A stretch of 21,019 nt of DNA, taken from NCBI GenBank assembly GCA_000969725.1, contig JXSR01S046892.1. The stretch is one strand, 5' to 3'. The translations under genes were made by a program, and so were the position numbers. This DNA comes from Ophiothrix spiculata. Its lineage: Eukaryota; Echinodermata; Ophiuroidea; Amphilepidida; Ophiotrichidae. Below, piece after piece: positions 8,735-19,300 of this stretch (position 1 is the first letter of the stretch; every line of letters begins with the position of its first letter). Below the pieces are notes generated by a model, which saw nothing but the letters and a program-made list of their open reading frames with translations, was not told the DNA's origin and made no database searches.

Positions 8735-11316
8735 TAATAAACACACAACCTCCAGTTTGTATCCAAAAATTCCAATATTCCAGAACTTGCTTACAAAAGG
8801 TGAAATGCAGTGTCGATGTTGAAACACTATAATGTTTACAGATACACATGATTACTCAGTTATACAAACAAAACAGATTATATTTCATCATGGTATTATC
8901 ATATACAAGTACTCTAATGATCAAGCAAAAAGAGTCTTAACTCTTCTAGTGCTTTTATTATCACTTGAGTTATTCGATCTCGACAGACACTAGCAGAAAT
9001 TAGGCATATTTATCACATGCGGCATTTTATTTAGGATCATACATGTCATTAATTATCAAGTATAGGGTATTTCAAATAAATTCCAAGCAGAAATGCACTC
9101 TAAAAATGCATGAAAACCTAAACATTGATATTCCAAGGTGAGATTCATTTTACAAGATTACACCTGGGGAGTCATCAACTATATTGATGTATATGCATGA
9201 ACAAAGGTTTTCAAAATATTCCTGAAACTTGTTTAGATTAGAAAAAAACCTGCACCTAATAGAGAATTTAGCAGTTTTACTTAATATTTTACCATTTAAA
9301 AGTTGGATTTTCTTCATCAGGTTTTGAAAAACATTCCTTTTTGATAAAAATTAGTGTTTTTTATTCCCCAAACTGTATTACTCAGAAAAATTACCCAGTT
9401 TCTTTGCTTTTTCCCAAGAATGTGTACAACAATATAACTGAGCGGTTCTGCATGATGACATCAAATATGTGTCACAATAATCTAATTCTAATTCACACAC
9501 TCAAACCTTTTGCATATTGATCAAAACCCTGTATGTAGTTTGCATTGTGTCTTGAATTATTGGTTGTGAATACTGCTATGTATCATTTGCGCTGTAATCA
9601 GCAAATTAAAAATTGAATACAGGAATATAACATCAACATAAGTCTATGCTGTCCTTTCCAGACAAGCTGAACTACTGCTCAATGTCAAATATTGATTTTT
9701 AAATAGCAAGTATCATTGTAGGAAAAACACTTTCTTTGGCCTTGGTCATGGACTTGGGTCAGTGTTGCATTCCTATATTTAATCTAACCTTACAATACAA
9801 GTGTATAAAACATAATTTCACAACATAATTGGATCACATAACTATGGTTTAAGTTTTCTATTGTATTAAAATCAGATTCCATGGATACAAAAATTGTCCA
9901 AAGAGATTTCTTGAACTTTTTGCACAAAAGTAGAGAGACCATGTGATCCAGCATTAAAGACCACTGTTCCTTTATTTCAACCTTCCATGTTCAAATATAT
10001 AAACTACTCTTTATATTATAAAACAGGTTGTCAATTATATGACAGCTAAAATGCATCTAAACAGAAAATCTGTGAGGATATTTAAAACTTATAGTAACTC
10101 CAATTGACAGTTTGCTCAATGCCATCAATTTCATCCCAATTGCTTACCTTAGATAAAGGATGGCTTAAAAATGTCAATTTCAGATGCACAGATTAAATTA
10201 AACAATGACTATTTTCAGATTTTTACTTATTCTATGAATTTTACAATTAACACTTTAAAATAATGTATACATATTTAAAAACCTGGGAAAAATGATTTAC
10301 TAAAGTATGACCAAATGAAACAAAAAATATGACCTCCAAGCATATTTTGCACTAAACTGGTATTAAGTTGAGTTTCAAATTTATACAATAGAGGTTTACT
10401 TCAGATATGAATACTATAGTACTGATTATGATTACCTTGCAACCGATAATATGTATATCTACAATGCTAGTTATCAAAAGAAAATCTGAATACTAGTTAA
10501 ACTGCCTTGGAAACGAGCAACCCAGATTCAACAGAAAATTTTAAGGAGCGTATACATGATAATTCATATTTAAGCTTAATTTTGGTGATTCCATATACAA
10601 TGCACCATCAGCGGTTAATACTGACTGTCCAGTTTGGACCTATCTGGTTTGGGACATTGCTGTTTCAGTAACTATAGGATTTACTCACAAGAAGTGAGAT
10701 TTTGTAATTAACACATCTTGTAGAAGAATCTGCATGACTGCTAAAGTGAAAGAAAAACATAATCACTTCAAATTGTTTTTTAAATGTACATTAGCATATG
10801 ATTGTTAAATTGATAAAACTAAACAAACAATGACAAGAATTTATACACAATACTCATTTCTAGCTGCATTTACCATAGATTAAAGAAAGTACAGATAGGA
10901 AACTAGTCTATTTGCACCCTAAAAATTGGGCTAAGTTAGGGGATTGCGTCACACAGGCACCATGCCTGGACCGATGCTGTGCGAGTGCGTAGTGACCCAG
11001 CTTTGCGTTCTATCTCGCGCTACTATTACTTGACAACAACGCAATACGCATCTTACATTTTACCTCCAAATTGTGCGTAAGCAAGGAACAACGCTTGACT
11101 GGCTCAATAGCCGCATTCTCAGTCAAATTACCATTCAGTTGCCAGAGTACGGCATTAACCATGTTGACTTACCCATGATGCATTGGGAAAACACTGTCTC
11201 TCTCTGAGTAAGCCGTTAGCTGTGATTGCATATGGACATCACAAGTTCACATCCCAATACATTTGACATCACTGAAAGGAGAAAAGCTGCAATGCTAAAT
11301 TTAGGTTCCTTGTGCA
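8735..11316. other. Longest repeat-poor stretch, no gene seen
   Basis: This is about 2.6 kb of AT-rich DNA with many stops in all frames. It shows no terminal inverted repeats, no tandem array and no exon I could support. A moderately GC- and CpG-richer patch at about 10930-11130 differs from its surroundings but shows no recognised motif. Confidence 0.5.
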
Positions 11317-11492
11317 ATTCAGTATCAAAGTGTTACATGTAATCCAATTATCACCCAGACAAATGGTTCACGCTTTCTGGTTTGGAACTATGATCAAACT
11401 GATCACCACACAAAAGTATTGCACTAACTGTTGTTAAGTGATGTGCGTGATCCAGTAACTGGGTGAGTTACGTAATCACTTCGATACTGAAT
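11317..11492. repeat. Inverted repeat pair, 176 bp (possible MITE)
   Basis: The left arm 11317-11358 starts ATTCAGTATCAAAGTG and ends CACCCAG. The right arm 11459-11492 reads in reverse complement ATTCAGTATCGAAGTG...CACCCAG, shorter by a small deletion. Non-coding interior. Target duplication not clear. Confidence 0.6.
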
Positions 11493-11741
11493 AGTAACAC
11501 GTATTTCCTCAGGGTCTGTGTGGCCGGTCATGGTATCAGGTATCACAATAAATTTTCTCCTTTTAGTGGGTTCAAATGTATAGGTATCTGAATAACTATA
11601 ATGGAATAGCTTGAATTGAATATTTATAAGTTATATCATTTTAATTTTGGACAGTGCACACTTTCACACCATTGATTTTTATCACTGGAAACACAATTTC
11701 TATAAGATAACACTAAATAAACCTAATGCAACTATATATAT

Positions 11742-12168
11742 GTGGTGCTCTGGCAAAATGAGCGGAAAGTCGCGATTTTCAAAATTGAGTTTATGGCATA
11801 TTTTAATTCTCTATAATCTCAGCTTTCGATTGATATATAATATGTCATACTTTCTTTCTACAATTTTCATTTAGAGATCGAAATACAAGGCAGTCCACTC
11901 AAAATCTGGCAGTAAAACATTGTCGCAAATCGATTTTAAAGTAACTGTTTACTATAGTGTAAAATAGCAAAACGCGATCAATTACCCGTGAATAATTACA
12001 CTTCCCGGCGTAATTGACCTTCAAAACGCCGAATAAAGGTTACACTAAAGCATTTATTTGTTTTATGTCAAAAAACGAAATTTGATCTTTTCATCATATT
12101 TTTACTTTAGCAGCCATTTATTCAAAATCTTCAATCGCGACTTTCCGCTCATTATGCCAGAGCACCAC
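11742..12168. mobile_element. MITE with GTGGTGCTCTGGC termini
   Basis: This is a 427-bp element. The left end is GTGGTGCTCTGGCAAAATGA then GCGGAAAGTCGCGATT; the right end is its complement, with one mismatch over about 34 bp. The interior has smaller mirror words (TAATTACACTTCCCGGCG followed by TAATTGAC). Flanks are TATA-like on both sides, so the target duplication cannot be set exactly. No coding capacity; superfamily undetermined. Confidence 0.8.
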
Positions 12169-12531
12169 TCATATAACCAAATATAACTAGCGAATTTGCT
12201 ACACCTCTTGAATATCTAAAAGTCAATACAGTCTTTTATTGGTCACATAGCGGAGCGTATAAAAAGTATTTTGACTACTTTCTCGCATGTGCGTTAACAC
12301 TCAAGTAGGGGTGCATAGGTATGTGTTCATGCATTGCGCCTGTGTGTTTTGCAGGGTTTTTACTACTTCTAACTATTTCAGATTTAAATTTTGACTTTTT
12401 TGAGGTGTAGTTAAACAAATGGTTTATTTCAGAGAAGTATTTCAAAATACTGTCTCTCGGTTTTTGATGATCAAGAATTCCAGATACTTCCCCTCTAACC
12501 ATGTTGTATTTGTATACTATCTTTTACTATA
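12169..12531. other. Spacer between two MITEs, no gene seen
   Basis: A minus-strand open frame of 75 codons lies here, but it has no recognisable motif, no splice context and an ordinary AT-rich composition. Confidence 0.45.
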
Positions 12532-13577
12532 TACCAGGTGTCCCAAAAAATGGTTACATGTAGAAAAATGACCTTGTGCTAAGACTATAGTAGTTAGAGA
12601 AACAAAACTTTACACATATTATTTTACATCCCTCTTCTAGATACCCGTGAAATTTTGATATCACAGCATTATTAGTTTATGAGTTATCAACAAAGATAGA
12701 TACCTATGTCAGAAACGCATTTGTTCAAAATTCAACAAAATAATAAGAATACACGTTTTGTGGTATTTTAATGTGCATTTTTTCTAAATGATCATGATCA
12801 GACTTTATATTAAACCAAATTTGATACAATTTTAATTGAATAATAATTGGACTCTCTTTTAGTATATATATATATTATGCAAATTAGGGATACCTGCATT
12901 CCATGCATTCCAGAATGTGTTGTTTATGTTGAACCTGTCAATCAAGTTTTGGCGTGAAAGTTGATGAATACGCATAAACATTATAATAAAGCACAATCAA
13001 ATTTTCATGGGTAACATTAACTCTTTAACTGTTTAATTTAAACTGCAAACTTGTGTAAATGTTTAAATTGTAATTTTCTTTATGGTAGCAAAAGTCTGAT
13101 CGACATTTAGAAAAAACAGAAATAGCAAAATTTTGAATCGGTTGCCATTTTTCGCCCAAAATCAGATTTCGACATAATTTTCAGACATGTAGTAATTTAT
13201 GACGTCATAATTACGTAACATGTCAGATTTTCGTGATTTTGGTATCAATGGGAAGAAGAAACTCTACCCTATACTATGGTATGCAACAACCTAACTTTGG
13301 ACATATCAATTTCAAGTTTACATGGGGTTGAACGAGGTTAAAATTACATCAAACGAACATGCTTTCGATTTTGTTGAATTTTGAACAAATGCGTTTCTGA
13401 CATAGGTATCTATTTTTGTTAATAACCCAAAAACCAATTAAGCTGTGATATCACAATTTCACAAGTATTTAGTAAAGGGTTGTAATACAATGTGTGCAAA
13501 GTTTCGTTTCTCTAACTGCTATAGTTTTAGCACACGGTCATTTTTCTACATGTAACCATTTTTTGGGACACCTGGTA
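12532..13577. mobile_element. Long-TIR DNA transposon remnant (CCAGGTGTCCC ends)
   Basis: The outer arms 12532-12741 and 13368-13577 are inverted copies of about 210 bp. They are nearly identical for the first 45 bp (CCAGGTGTCCCAAAAAATGG, then TTACATGTAGAAAAATGACC) and again at the inner end (ATAGATACCTATGTCAGAAA), with more divergence in between. Flanks read TATA..TATA, consistent with TA duplication. The 626-bp centre is AT-rich and has no transposase frame. It is best described as a non-autonomous Tc1/mariner-like or foldback element; the superfamily is inferred. Confidence 0.82.
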
Positions 13578-13870
13578 TATGCTTTTGCACATAAAAACTG
13601 TGAAAAAATACTGAATGTGCCATTGAAAGACAAAGTGTAAAATATATACTAAAACTACATCGTTAAAATTCAACAAACTCTGGTTGATCTTGAAAGACAA
13701 ACAAAAGTAAATACTAGTATCGATCAGCCTTATATCCAACAGTTTTGAAATATACTTTCCTCCAGACTTTTCTATGTGTTAACTGGTAACTTTATATTAC
13801 ATACTCGTACATAATTGACATTTTTATATGATCAGTTTGCATTGATCAATCGCAACTTTATTAATGAATC

Positions 13871-14047
13871 AATAGACCACTTCAAATGTCTAGTAATGCA
13901 TCTTAAAGGTACCATAAATCCAAGAGATTCAGCGCAATAGCCATATTACAACTTTGTGCGCGGGTGAAGTCATGTAGTCCCTTGACTACATTACAGCACA
14001 CTTTATGGCATTTTCAAGATGCATGGGAATTATGAAAGTGGTCTATT
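13871..14047. mobile_element. Short MITE, 177 bp
   Basis: The outer arms are AATAGACCACTT...ATGCATCTT...CCATAAA and its complement (TTTATGGCA...AAGATGCAT...AAGTGGTCTATT), about 46 bp each with scattered mismatches. ATGAAT occurs just outside both ends (13864-13869 and 14052-14057), but not flush with the right arm, so it is only a possible target duplication. Non-coding. Confidence 0.7.
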
Positions 14048-14143
14048 CCCCATGAATTAATTAAGATGAATATTTTACAATGCTCTACTAACAAAGATTT
14101 GATGTCTATAATCTTAACTCACTGACTTTATTTCAGAGTAGCC

Positions 14144-14192
14144 TAGATGGACCTCGCAAGCGAATGTAAAGCTCACTTGTGAGGTCTATCTA
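14144..14192. repeat. Small hairpin
   Basis: TAGATGGACCTCGCAAGCGA pairs with TCACTTGTGAGGTCTATCTA (16 of 20 or better) around a 9-nt loop. Confidence 0.55.
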
Positions 14193-14289
14193 GATGGACT
14201 AATATATGATATAATAATAGTCAGCAATCCTGACGGAATAATAACCAAATATATTGCAATAAATCTGAACTAAGCATCAGATCTATGGT

Positions 14290-14547
14290 GATATACCCCC
14301 CATCTCTACAACCGTGGCACAGAGGAGAGCCCAGTTTGCTGGTCGCTGCTTTCGAGCCAAGGACCAAATCATATCCGACCTTCTTCTTTGGAGACTGCCA
14401 TGTCCAAACAGAGGCTGTAGACCATTAACGTACCCTGATACCATATGTAGAGATACTGGCTTGAACTTCAATGAGCTTGGAAGTGCAATGAGTGATAAAG
14501 ATAGTTGGAAAAGATGTGTGTCATCTGAGTATTATGAGCACACATAA
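14290..14547 (+). pseudogene. Non-LTR retrotransposon ORF2 C-terminus (endonuclease-reverse transcriptase remnant)
   Basis: The open frame reads IPPISTTVAQRRAQFAGRCF, then RAKDQIISDLLLWRLP, RGCRPLTYPDTICRDTGLNF and ELGSAMSDKDSWKRCV, then stops. Family knowledge: (R)RR..FAGHC.R......I..LLLW.P...RG.(R/K)...Y.D.L..DTGL...EL...M.DR..W is the recurring tail of endonuclease-reverse transcriptase proteins of invertebrate non-LTR elements. No polymerase or endonuclease domain remains, so the copy is 5'-truncated. Preserved reading of about 80 codons suggests it is not very old. A GTG inside the frame is not a real start. Confidence 0.82.
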
Positions 14548-15221
14548 TGCAAGGCTCCCATTATCATATTCAGTGCTCAAATGGGTTTTATCAATTGAGG
14601 AATGGAATTAGCTCATACATATTTAGACATCAATCTCATGTACTAGCATGTCATCTATACTCAATTAAGAAAACTTGTATTAAGCTTACAACAATTTGAC
14701 ATGGTATATGCATCATGGTACATGCCATTTACATCAACTTTGTACTAGAATTGCACACATAAACTTTGTGTAAGCATTGCACGGGCATAAACTATGAGTG
14801 TAGATTATAGGATTCAGCTTACACTACTTTGCCACCAGATGAAATCAACGTCGCAGGAAAACCACAGAGCCCTTACTAAAGCCCTGGTACAACAAACAAT
14901 ATAATTAGCCTATTATCAGACGAACTTAAAGTACCAGTATAACATTAATCAAACATTTTCTCAGTTCAAAAAAACAAATTTAATCTTGGCATTTGTATTT
15001 CAGTTTGGTGTGCAAACATACCCTACAAAAAGACTTTATAAAAAATTTATCCTGATCACTTCAAAAATGTGCTTTGTGCAAACTAACATTCAATATTGCA
15101 TCGCATCGACATATTTAACATTAGTGATGAATTTGAGCAGAAGAAGTGTTATGATATTCCTCTAAAAAAGGCCTTATCATTTTCTGGGTTTTTTTTGTTT
15201 TTTGTTGAAATATTTCAGAAT
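14548..15221. other. Unassigned sequence after the ORF2 tail
   Basis: This may be the retrotransposon 3' UTR plus unrelated DNA. It ends in a T-rich run (about 15189-15202) before the second direct-repeat copy. No exon was recognised. Confidence 0.4.
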
Positions 15222-15296
15222 TCAGCAATCCTGATGGAATAATAACCGAATATATTACAATAAGTCTGAAATGCTGCTTTCATACTTATTTTCGCT

Positions 15297-15545
15297 TTAC
15301 AGCTTTGTAGCTCTGTCTCTTGGTTCATTTCACACTTTTGTAGCTTTGCAGTTTTGTAGCTCTGTTGCTTCATGTCACTTCGAAAGGTGAATTCATTTCA
15401 ATTTGAAAAATATTTTTGTGCGACAAAATTTTGTCGATATCCATTATCTCAGCGACATGTAGCTTTGCCACTACGACAACCGGAAGCGGCAAGTTTTTGC
15501 AAAAAAAATATAAATCACGCAGTGACACAGCTACAAAACTACACG
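15297..15545. repeat. Cluster of GTAGCT-type short repeats in both orientations
   Basis: TTTGTAGCT words occur at about 15303, 15337 and 15354 on the plus strand, with a variant near 15459. The complement AGCTACAAAACTACA is at 15530-15544. The perfect palindrome CGACAAAATTTTGTCG lies at 15421-15436. It looks like a decayed inverted-repeat element; boundaries unclear. Confidence 0.5.
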
Positions 15546-15657
15546 AGTATAAAAGCATCAGAAAGGTTGCCAAATTCAGCAGTATCAGATAAAAACTAAG
15601 ATAGGAATAAAAAACACCCTTTAGGCCAAGTAAAATTAATTATTTGTTTCCGGTAAC

Positions 15658-15777
15658 ATGCTTTGAAAACATTGGGAAGGAAGGAAGGGAACAAATTTTA
15701 TTTTCGCAAAATAAAATATGCTTTCAAAATATTGGGATGGAAGGAAGGGAAAATATTTTTTTTCCCAAAAATTATAT
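15658..15777. repeat. Two imperfect tandem copies of a 60-bp unit
   Basis: Both copies start ATGCTTT.AAAA.ATTGGGA, continue with GGAAGGAAGGGAA, then A/T-rich sequence ending in AAAAT or AATTAT. They lie within the Harbinger-like MITE. Confidence 0.65.
15697..15702 (-). promoter_or_regulatory. Candidate poly(A) signal AATAAA
   Basis: This minus-strand AATAAA lies about 457 nt after the dehydrogenase stop, inside the MITE. It was the only canonical hexamer noticed between the stop and the far MITE end. In AT-rich DNA the chance expectation is high, so this is only a candidate. Confidence 0.3.
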
Positions 15778-16158
15778 TGCTTACTAAAACATCTATATAC
15801 TTATCAACACAATTTTTGGATGACAGATATGACTAGCTCTGTTGAAAACATTAATTATAAGTTGCTCTGATCTCACTGTGTACATTTTCAGGATATCTGA
15901 TTACATTAAAGACGATGGGTGGACGTCATCAGTGCTCAAAATAATTGCCGTAAGGAGGCCATTCCAGGAGGCCATCTCTCGACATGTATCGAGGGAAAAC
16001 TGGGGCGGCGAAGAAATATTTTGTCTTTCAGAAAACTTATAAAATTTGCATTTTTGGGGTGCACTTTTTGAGAAGGAAGAGTTACCGGAAACAAACATAT
16101 TATTTTACTTGGCCTTATACCCATTCAGACAAGACACAGGTGATACTGACATGGCTCT

Positions 16159-16338
16159 CTATACGGGTTGTAGATGCCACTGGTTGTCAATGAGAGAGTG
16201 GATAATCTGTTGGCTTCTGTTGGGCCATATCGGATGCAATTCTCTGCTGAGTTTATCTGCAATGCTATTGGCTGCTTCGACAGGTGTGATGTCATCATCA
16301 GCTGCCTTCTGGAGGATCTTCTTTGTCATCAGAAATAA
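16159..16338 (-). CDS. Dehydrogenase terminal exon with stop codon
   Basis: This 180-nt exon encodes 59 residues and a TAG stop at 16161-16159. The minus-strand acceptor is TTATTATTCCAG, followed by LFLMTKKILQKAADDDITPV and then EAANSIADKL. The ITPVEAAN..AD.L stretch corresponds to the C-terminal helices of Leu/Phe dehydrogenases, where TP.EAA(D/N).(L/I)A(E/D) is typical. After it comes a tail of about 29 residues (HPIWPNRSQQIIHSLIDNQW and HLQPV). An open frame continues upstream into the intron, but the acceptor and the family match set the exon start at 16338. A MITE begins 42 bp past the stop, so the 3' UTR probably enters it. Confidence 0.86.
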   Translation of the reverse strand, partial: LFLMTKKILQKAADDDITPVEAANSIADKLSRELHPIWPNRSQQIIHSLIDNQWHLQPV

Positions 16339-19300
16339 CTGGAATAATAAGTTGAAATTAAGTAAAATGGCAATTCCATTATGGTATTGAAAGTACAGAA
16401 TCTGTGAATTACACATACACAAATTACCAGCAGCAAACATAAAGTCTTAACTCTCAGAGCGCTGATGGCAAAAATTTGGTGTTTTCATTGATAGCTGCTT
16501 TTTGTTAAATTTGATTGTTTCCCCGAATGACACATTTTTTTAAGATTTATTATTTGTATACATGATCTACTTGCAGAATTGATAAGTTTATTCATGAGAA
16601 GCAATAAAAGTTTTGAAAAATATGGATGTTTTTATGATTGTTATGCATTTAAACTTGACATTTCAAAAATGTTACTTTAAGGCAGCTTGCAATTTGCACC
16701 ATTTGGCGCTTAAGGTATTAAAGAGTCGGCCTCGAAACTATTCCTTTTCACATGTCATCTCATGAACTAAGTATCAACAGAGAAAGTATACAATTGGGAA
16801 GTGAATGCCATATATGGAAAGTTGCTTAGGGTATGTTCGTCATCTTTTTGTTTCTTGTTTCTCATTATTTGGACACACAGTCATCTATGTTTATAGATAA
16901 TAATGCCCTTATTTTTAAAACCAGATGGGTAAAATAATAGCGACATTCCAATAATCAGAACTTTAATAGCAAGATGCCGAGCATTTTTATAATTGTATGT
17001 CGTCTTTTAAACTTTGTTCAGCGCAATGAGATATCTGTTTTATGCGCTCTATAAATGTGTTATTATTATTATTATTATATTTTTTAAGAAATCACAATTT
17101 TTAAGTTGACTGTACAAAATACCACAATTACTCAAAATCGCCTAGGCCAATTTTAATGATTTTGGTACATATGAAATGGATAGTGGGAACCCCAAAACTT
17201 CATTTTATAAGTATTAATTTTAAAATTTAAAATCATAGGAGTAAAACCGCCCACCCTTTGTTAGTGGTGGTAAAAAAGTTTCAAACAAGGATTAAGGTAA
17301 GTGAAATTTGATTTCGTGGTGGGTGGCTTGAGGAAGAGAGGGCGACCGAGGAAGGCTTAGAGGATGCAGGTGGAGGAGGAGGAGAGTAGAAGGGTTGGGT
17401 TAGGGAGGGAGGACATGTTGAATCGGGTGAGGTGGAGGGAAGGAGTGAGGGCAGTTGCCGCGAGTGGGAGGTGAATCCGGCGACCCCTGTGATGGGGATG
17501 AAACCTGATTTAAAATCTTGGCTTACTACTACTACTAATCATGATCAGCTCACCAAGATCATATGAAAACCTAAAATGTGACTTCAGTTACTTACAGAAT
17601 TTTCCCATTCTCTTCCTAAATGTCTGTTAATGGCTGGGTCATCTGGTAGTCTTCCATAACTTTCATTTGCACAGTTTACAATACCCTGCATATAACAAAA
17701 AATCAATACTTTATATCAGAAAGCAATATATTAGGCAAATTTCATCAAAAATTAGGGCCTTGATATGACATGACTCTCTTGCATGATATCATTCAAATAA
17801 GGTAAAGATAAGGACTGTTTGCAGAGGTTAAGGTGCCATTTATGTCAGTGTCTCTTTTTAAAGTGAATGGACTAGACACTGCTATTGTGATACATGTGAA
17901 CCGTCATATCAAAAGGTACCCTAAGGTCGGCATAGTAAATTACGTGAAACAGGTCATTGAAGCTGAGCATAGTCAACAATCATGTCCAAGGTCGAATTTC
18001 TAATATCATCAGAAACATTACTTTTGAAGTGTATTCTATCATATTAATCAGGTTCCAAAACATACAAAAATGTACTAAAAACCAAAATGCTCTGTCCATT
18101 AAAGTTTTATTTAGTACAAAAACTTTAAACTTAATTTTCTCAGAACAATAGTTTTGTGAATCAGCCCAATGCCTTTTGCCAATTTGGATGTAACTTTGCA
18201 ACCGAACATTCAATAACCAAAAGTAAGGTGTCATTCTAAAGCTTAAAATCTCAGCTTTCAGATGAGACCAAAAAATCAATTTTGATCTTGGAACCCTTAA
18301 GGTACCTTTCGATATGACAGATCATATATGTGAGGGGATCACTACACCTCCTTCCCTTCACTGAAGATGGCTGGTATAGACCGATCTACGCTGACATCAC
18401 TTGACCCACATAATGGCGGATATCGTCTTTACCCATAAAATGGCGGACTTCATCCTCCAAAGGTTTTCAGTTAAAACTCTCAAAATATTGATCATCTTGA
18501 CCCATCATTTGCAACTTGCCAGTAAAACAATGTATTCTATTACCTTTCTGATATACTGGTTTCAAAATGTAACAAGTATTCACGCCATAAAATCACAATT
18601 TATCTGACTGAACGCAACACATGGAAAGGGGAAACTTTGATTTGTTTACATTCGTCACGACTGTAGTATAATACTCGATTATTACCGCTACGAACAATGG
18701 CCGCTACTGATGTATGCTACATCCGAGAAGTTGAGTCAGAGTAGAGATAAATCACCCCGATGCGTATATGTTTCTATTCTCTTACACCTGGATCAATCAG
18801 AGCATATGAGAGTTAGGCTCAGTCACATACATTTGTAGCGACATAATTATAGAGCTTAACAAATTTCTAACTAGATTGAGTTGTTTTATACATTGGTGTT
18901 CATTATATGATCGTCAGAAATACATTCAATTTGTTATCCATACAGTGATGTCCATTACGCATATGTTCAGTAAGTGAAACCATTGTATATATATTAGTCG
19001 TTTGTCGATCCAAATACATTTGTGATGGCTCATCCCGAAAGGGGGGACTTTGAAGATAATATCAATTTTGATTTTTTTCATTTCATCTGTTGCAGCATTT
19101 TCTAAGATTTGAAGTGACACCTTACTTGTTGAAGTTGATCAAGGCGATCAAATTTTACAACAGAAAATCTGAAAAAAAATATTATTATTTTTGTTATATT
19201 TTGCTGCCTATTTTTACCTGTATCTTGAAAAGTGTTTTGTCGCAAAGTCCCCCTTTTCGGGGTGAGTCATCACATTTATGTGTGATTGAGCCCATAATAA

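Larger units (their letters stand above)
14221..15270. repeat. 49-bp direct repeat bracketing a retrotransposon fragment
   Basis: Copies 14221-14269 and 15222-15270 both read TCAGCAATCCTGAYGGAATA then ATAACC.AATATATT.CAATAA-like sequence, with four mismatches over 49 bp. They flank the ORF2 tail at 14290-14547 and about 670 bp of unassigned sequence. Confidence 0.75.
15621..16117. mobile_element. Harbinger-like MITE with TTA duplication, next to the dehydrogenase stop
   Basis: The body is 15624-16114 (491 bp), flanked by TTA at 15621-15623 and 16115-16117. Termini GGCCAAGTAAAAT and TTTGTTTCCGGTAAC are mirrored at the right end over 34 bp. A 3-bp TWA duplication with GG-starting ends fits PIF/Harbinger. 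The element includes a tandem duplication (15658-15777). On the minus strand an AATAAA (15702-15697) lies inside it and could serve as a poly(A) signal for the dehydrogenase, whose stop is 42 bp away. Confidence 0.75.
16339..17595 (-). other. Dehydrogenase last intron with antisense retrotransposon tails
   Basis: This intron of about 1.26 kb runs between GTAAGT (17595-17590) and the acceptor TTATTATTCCAG. It holds the 3' tails of two different non-LTR retrotransposons (17021-17078 and 17325-17535), both oriented on the plus strand and so antisense to the gene. The stretch 16343-17014 shows no recognisable element beyond AT-rich sequence. Confidence 0.75.

Noticed and set aside
16046-16390. 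114-codon plus-strand open frame, the longest in the window
   Set aside because: It overlaps the terminal dehydrogenase exon on the opposite strand, which has family motifs and splice borders; this frame is its shadow plus MITE sequence.
17980-18279. 99-codon minus-strand open frame
   Set aside because: It lies entirely inside a MITE whose other copy (8287-8732) does not keep the frame.
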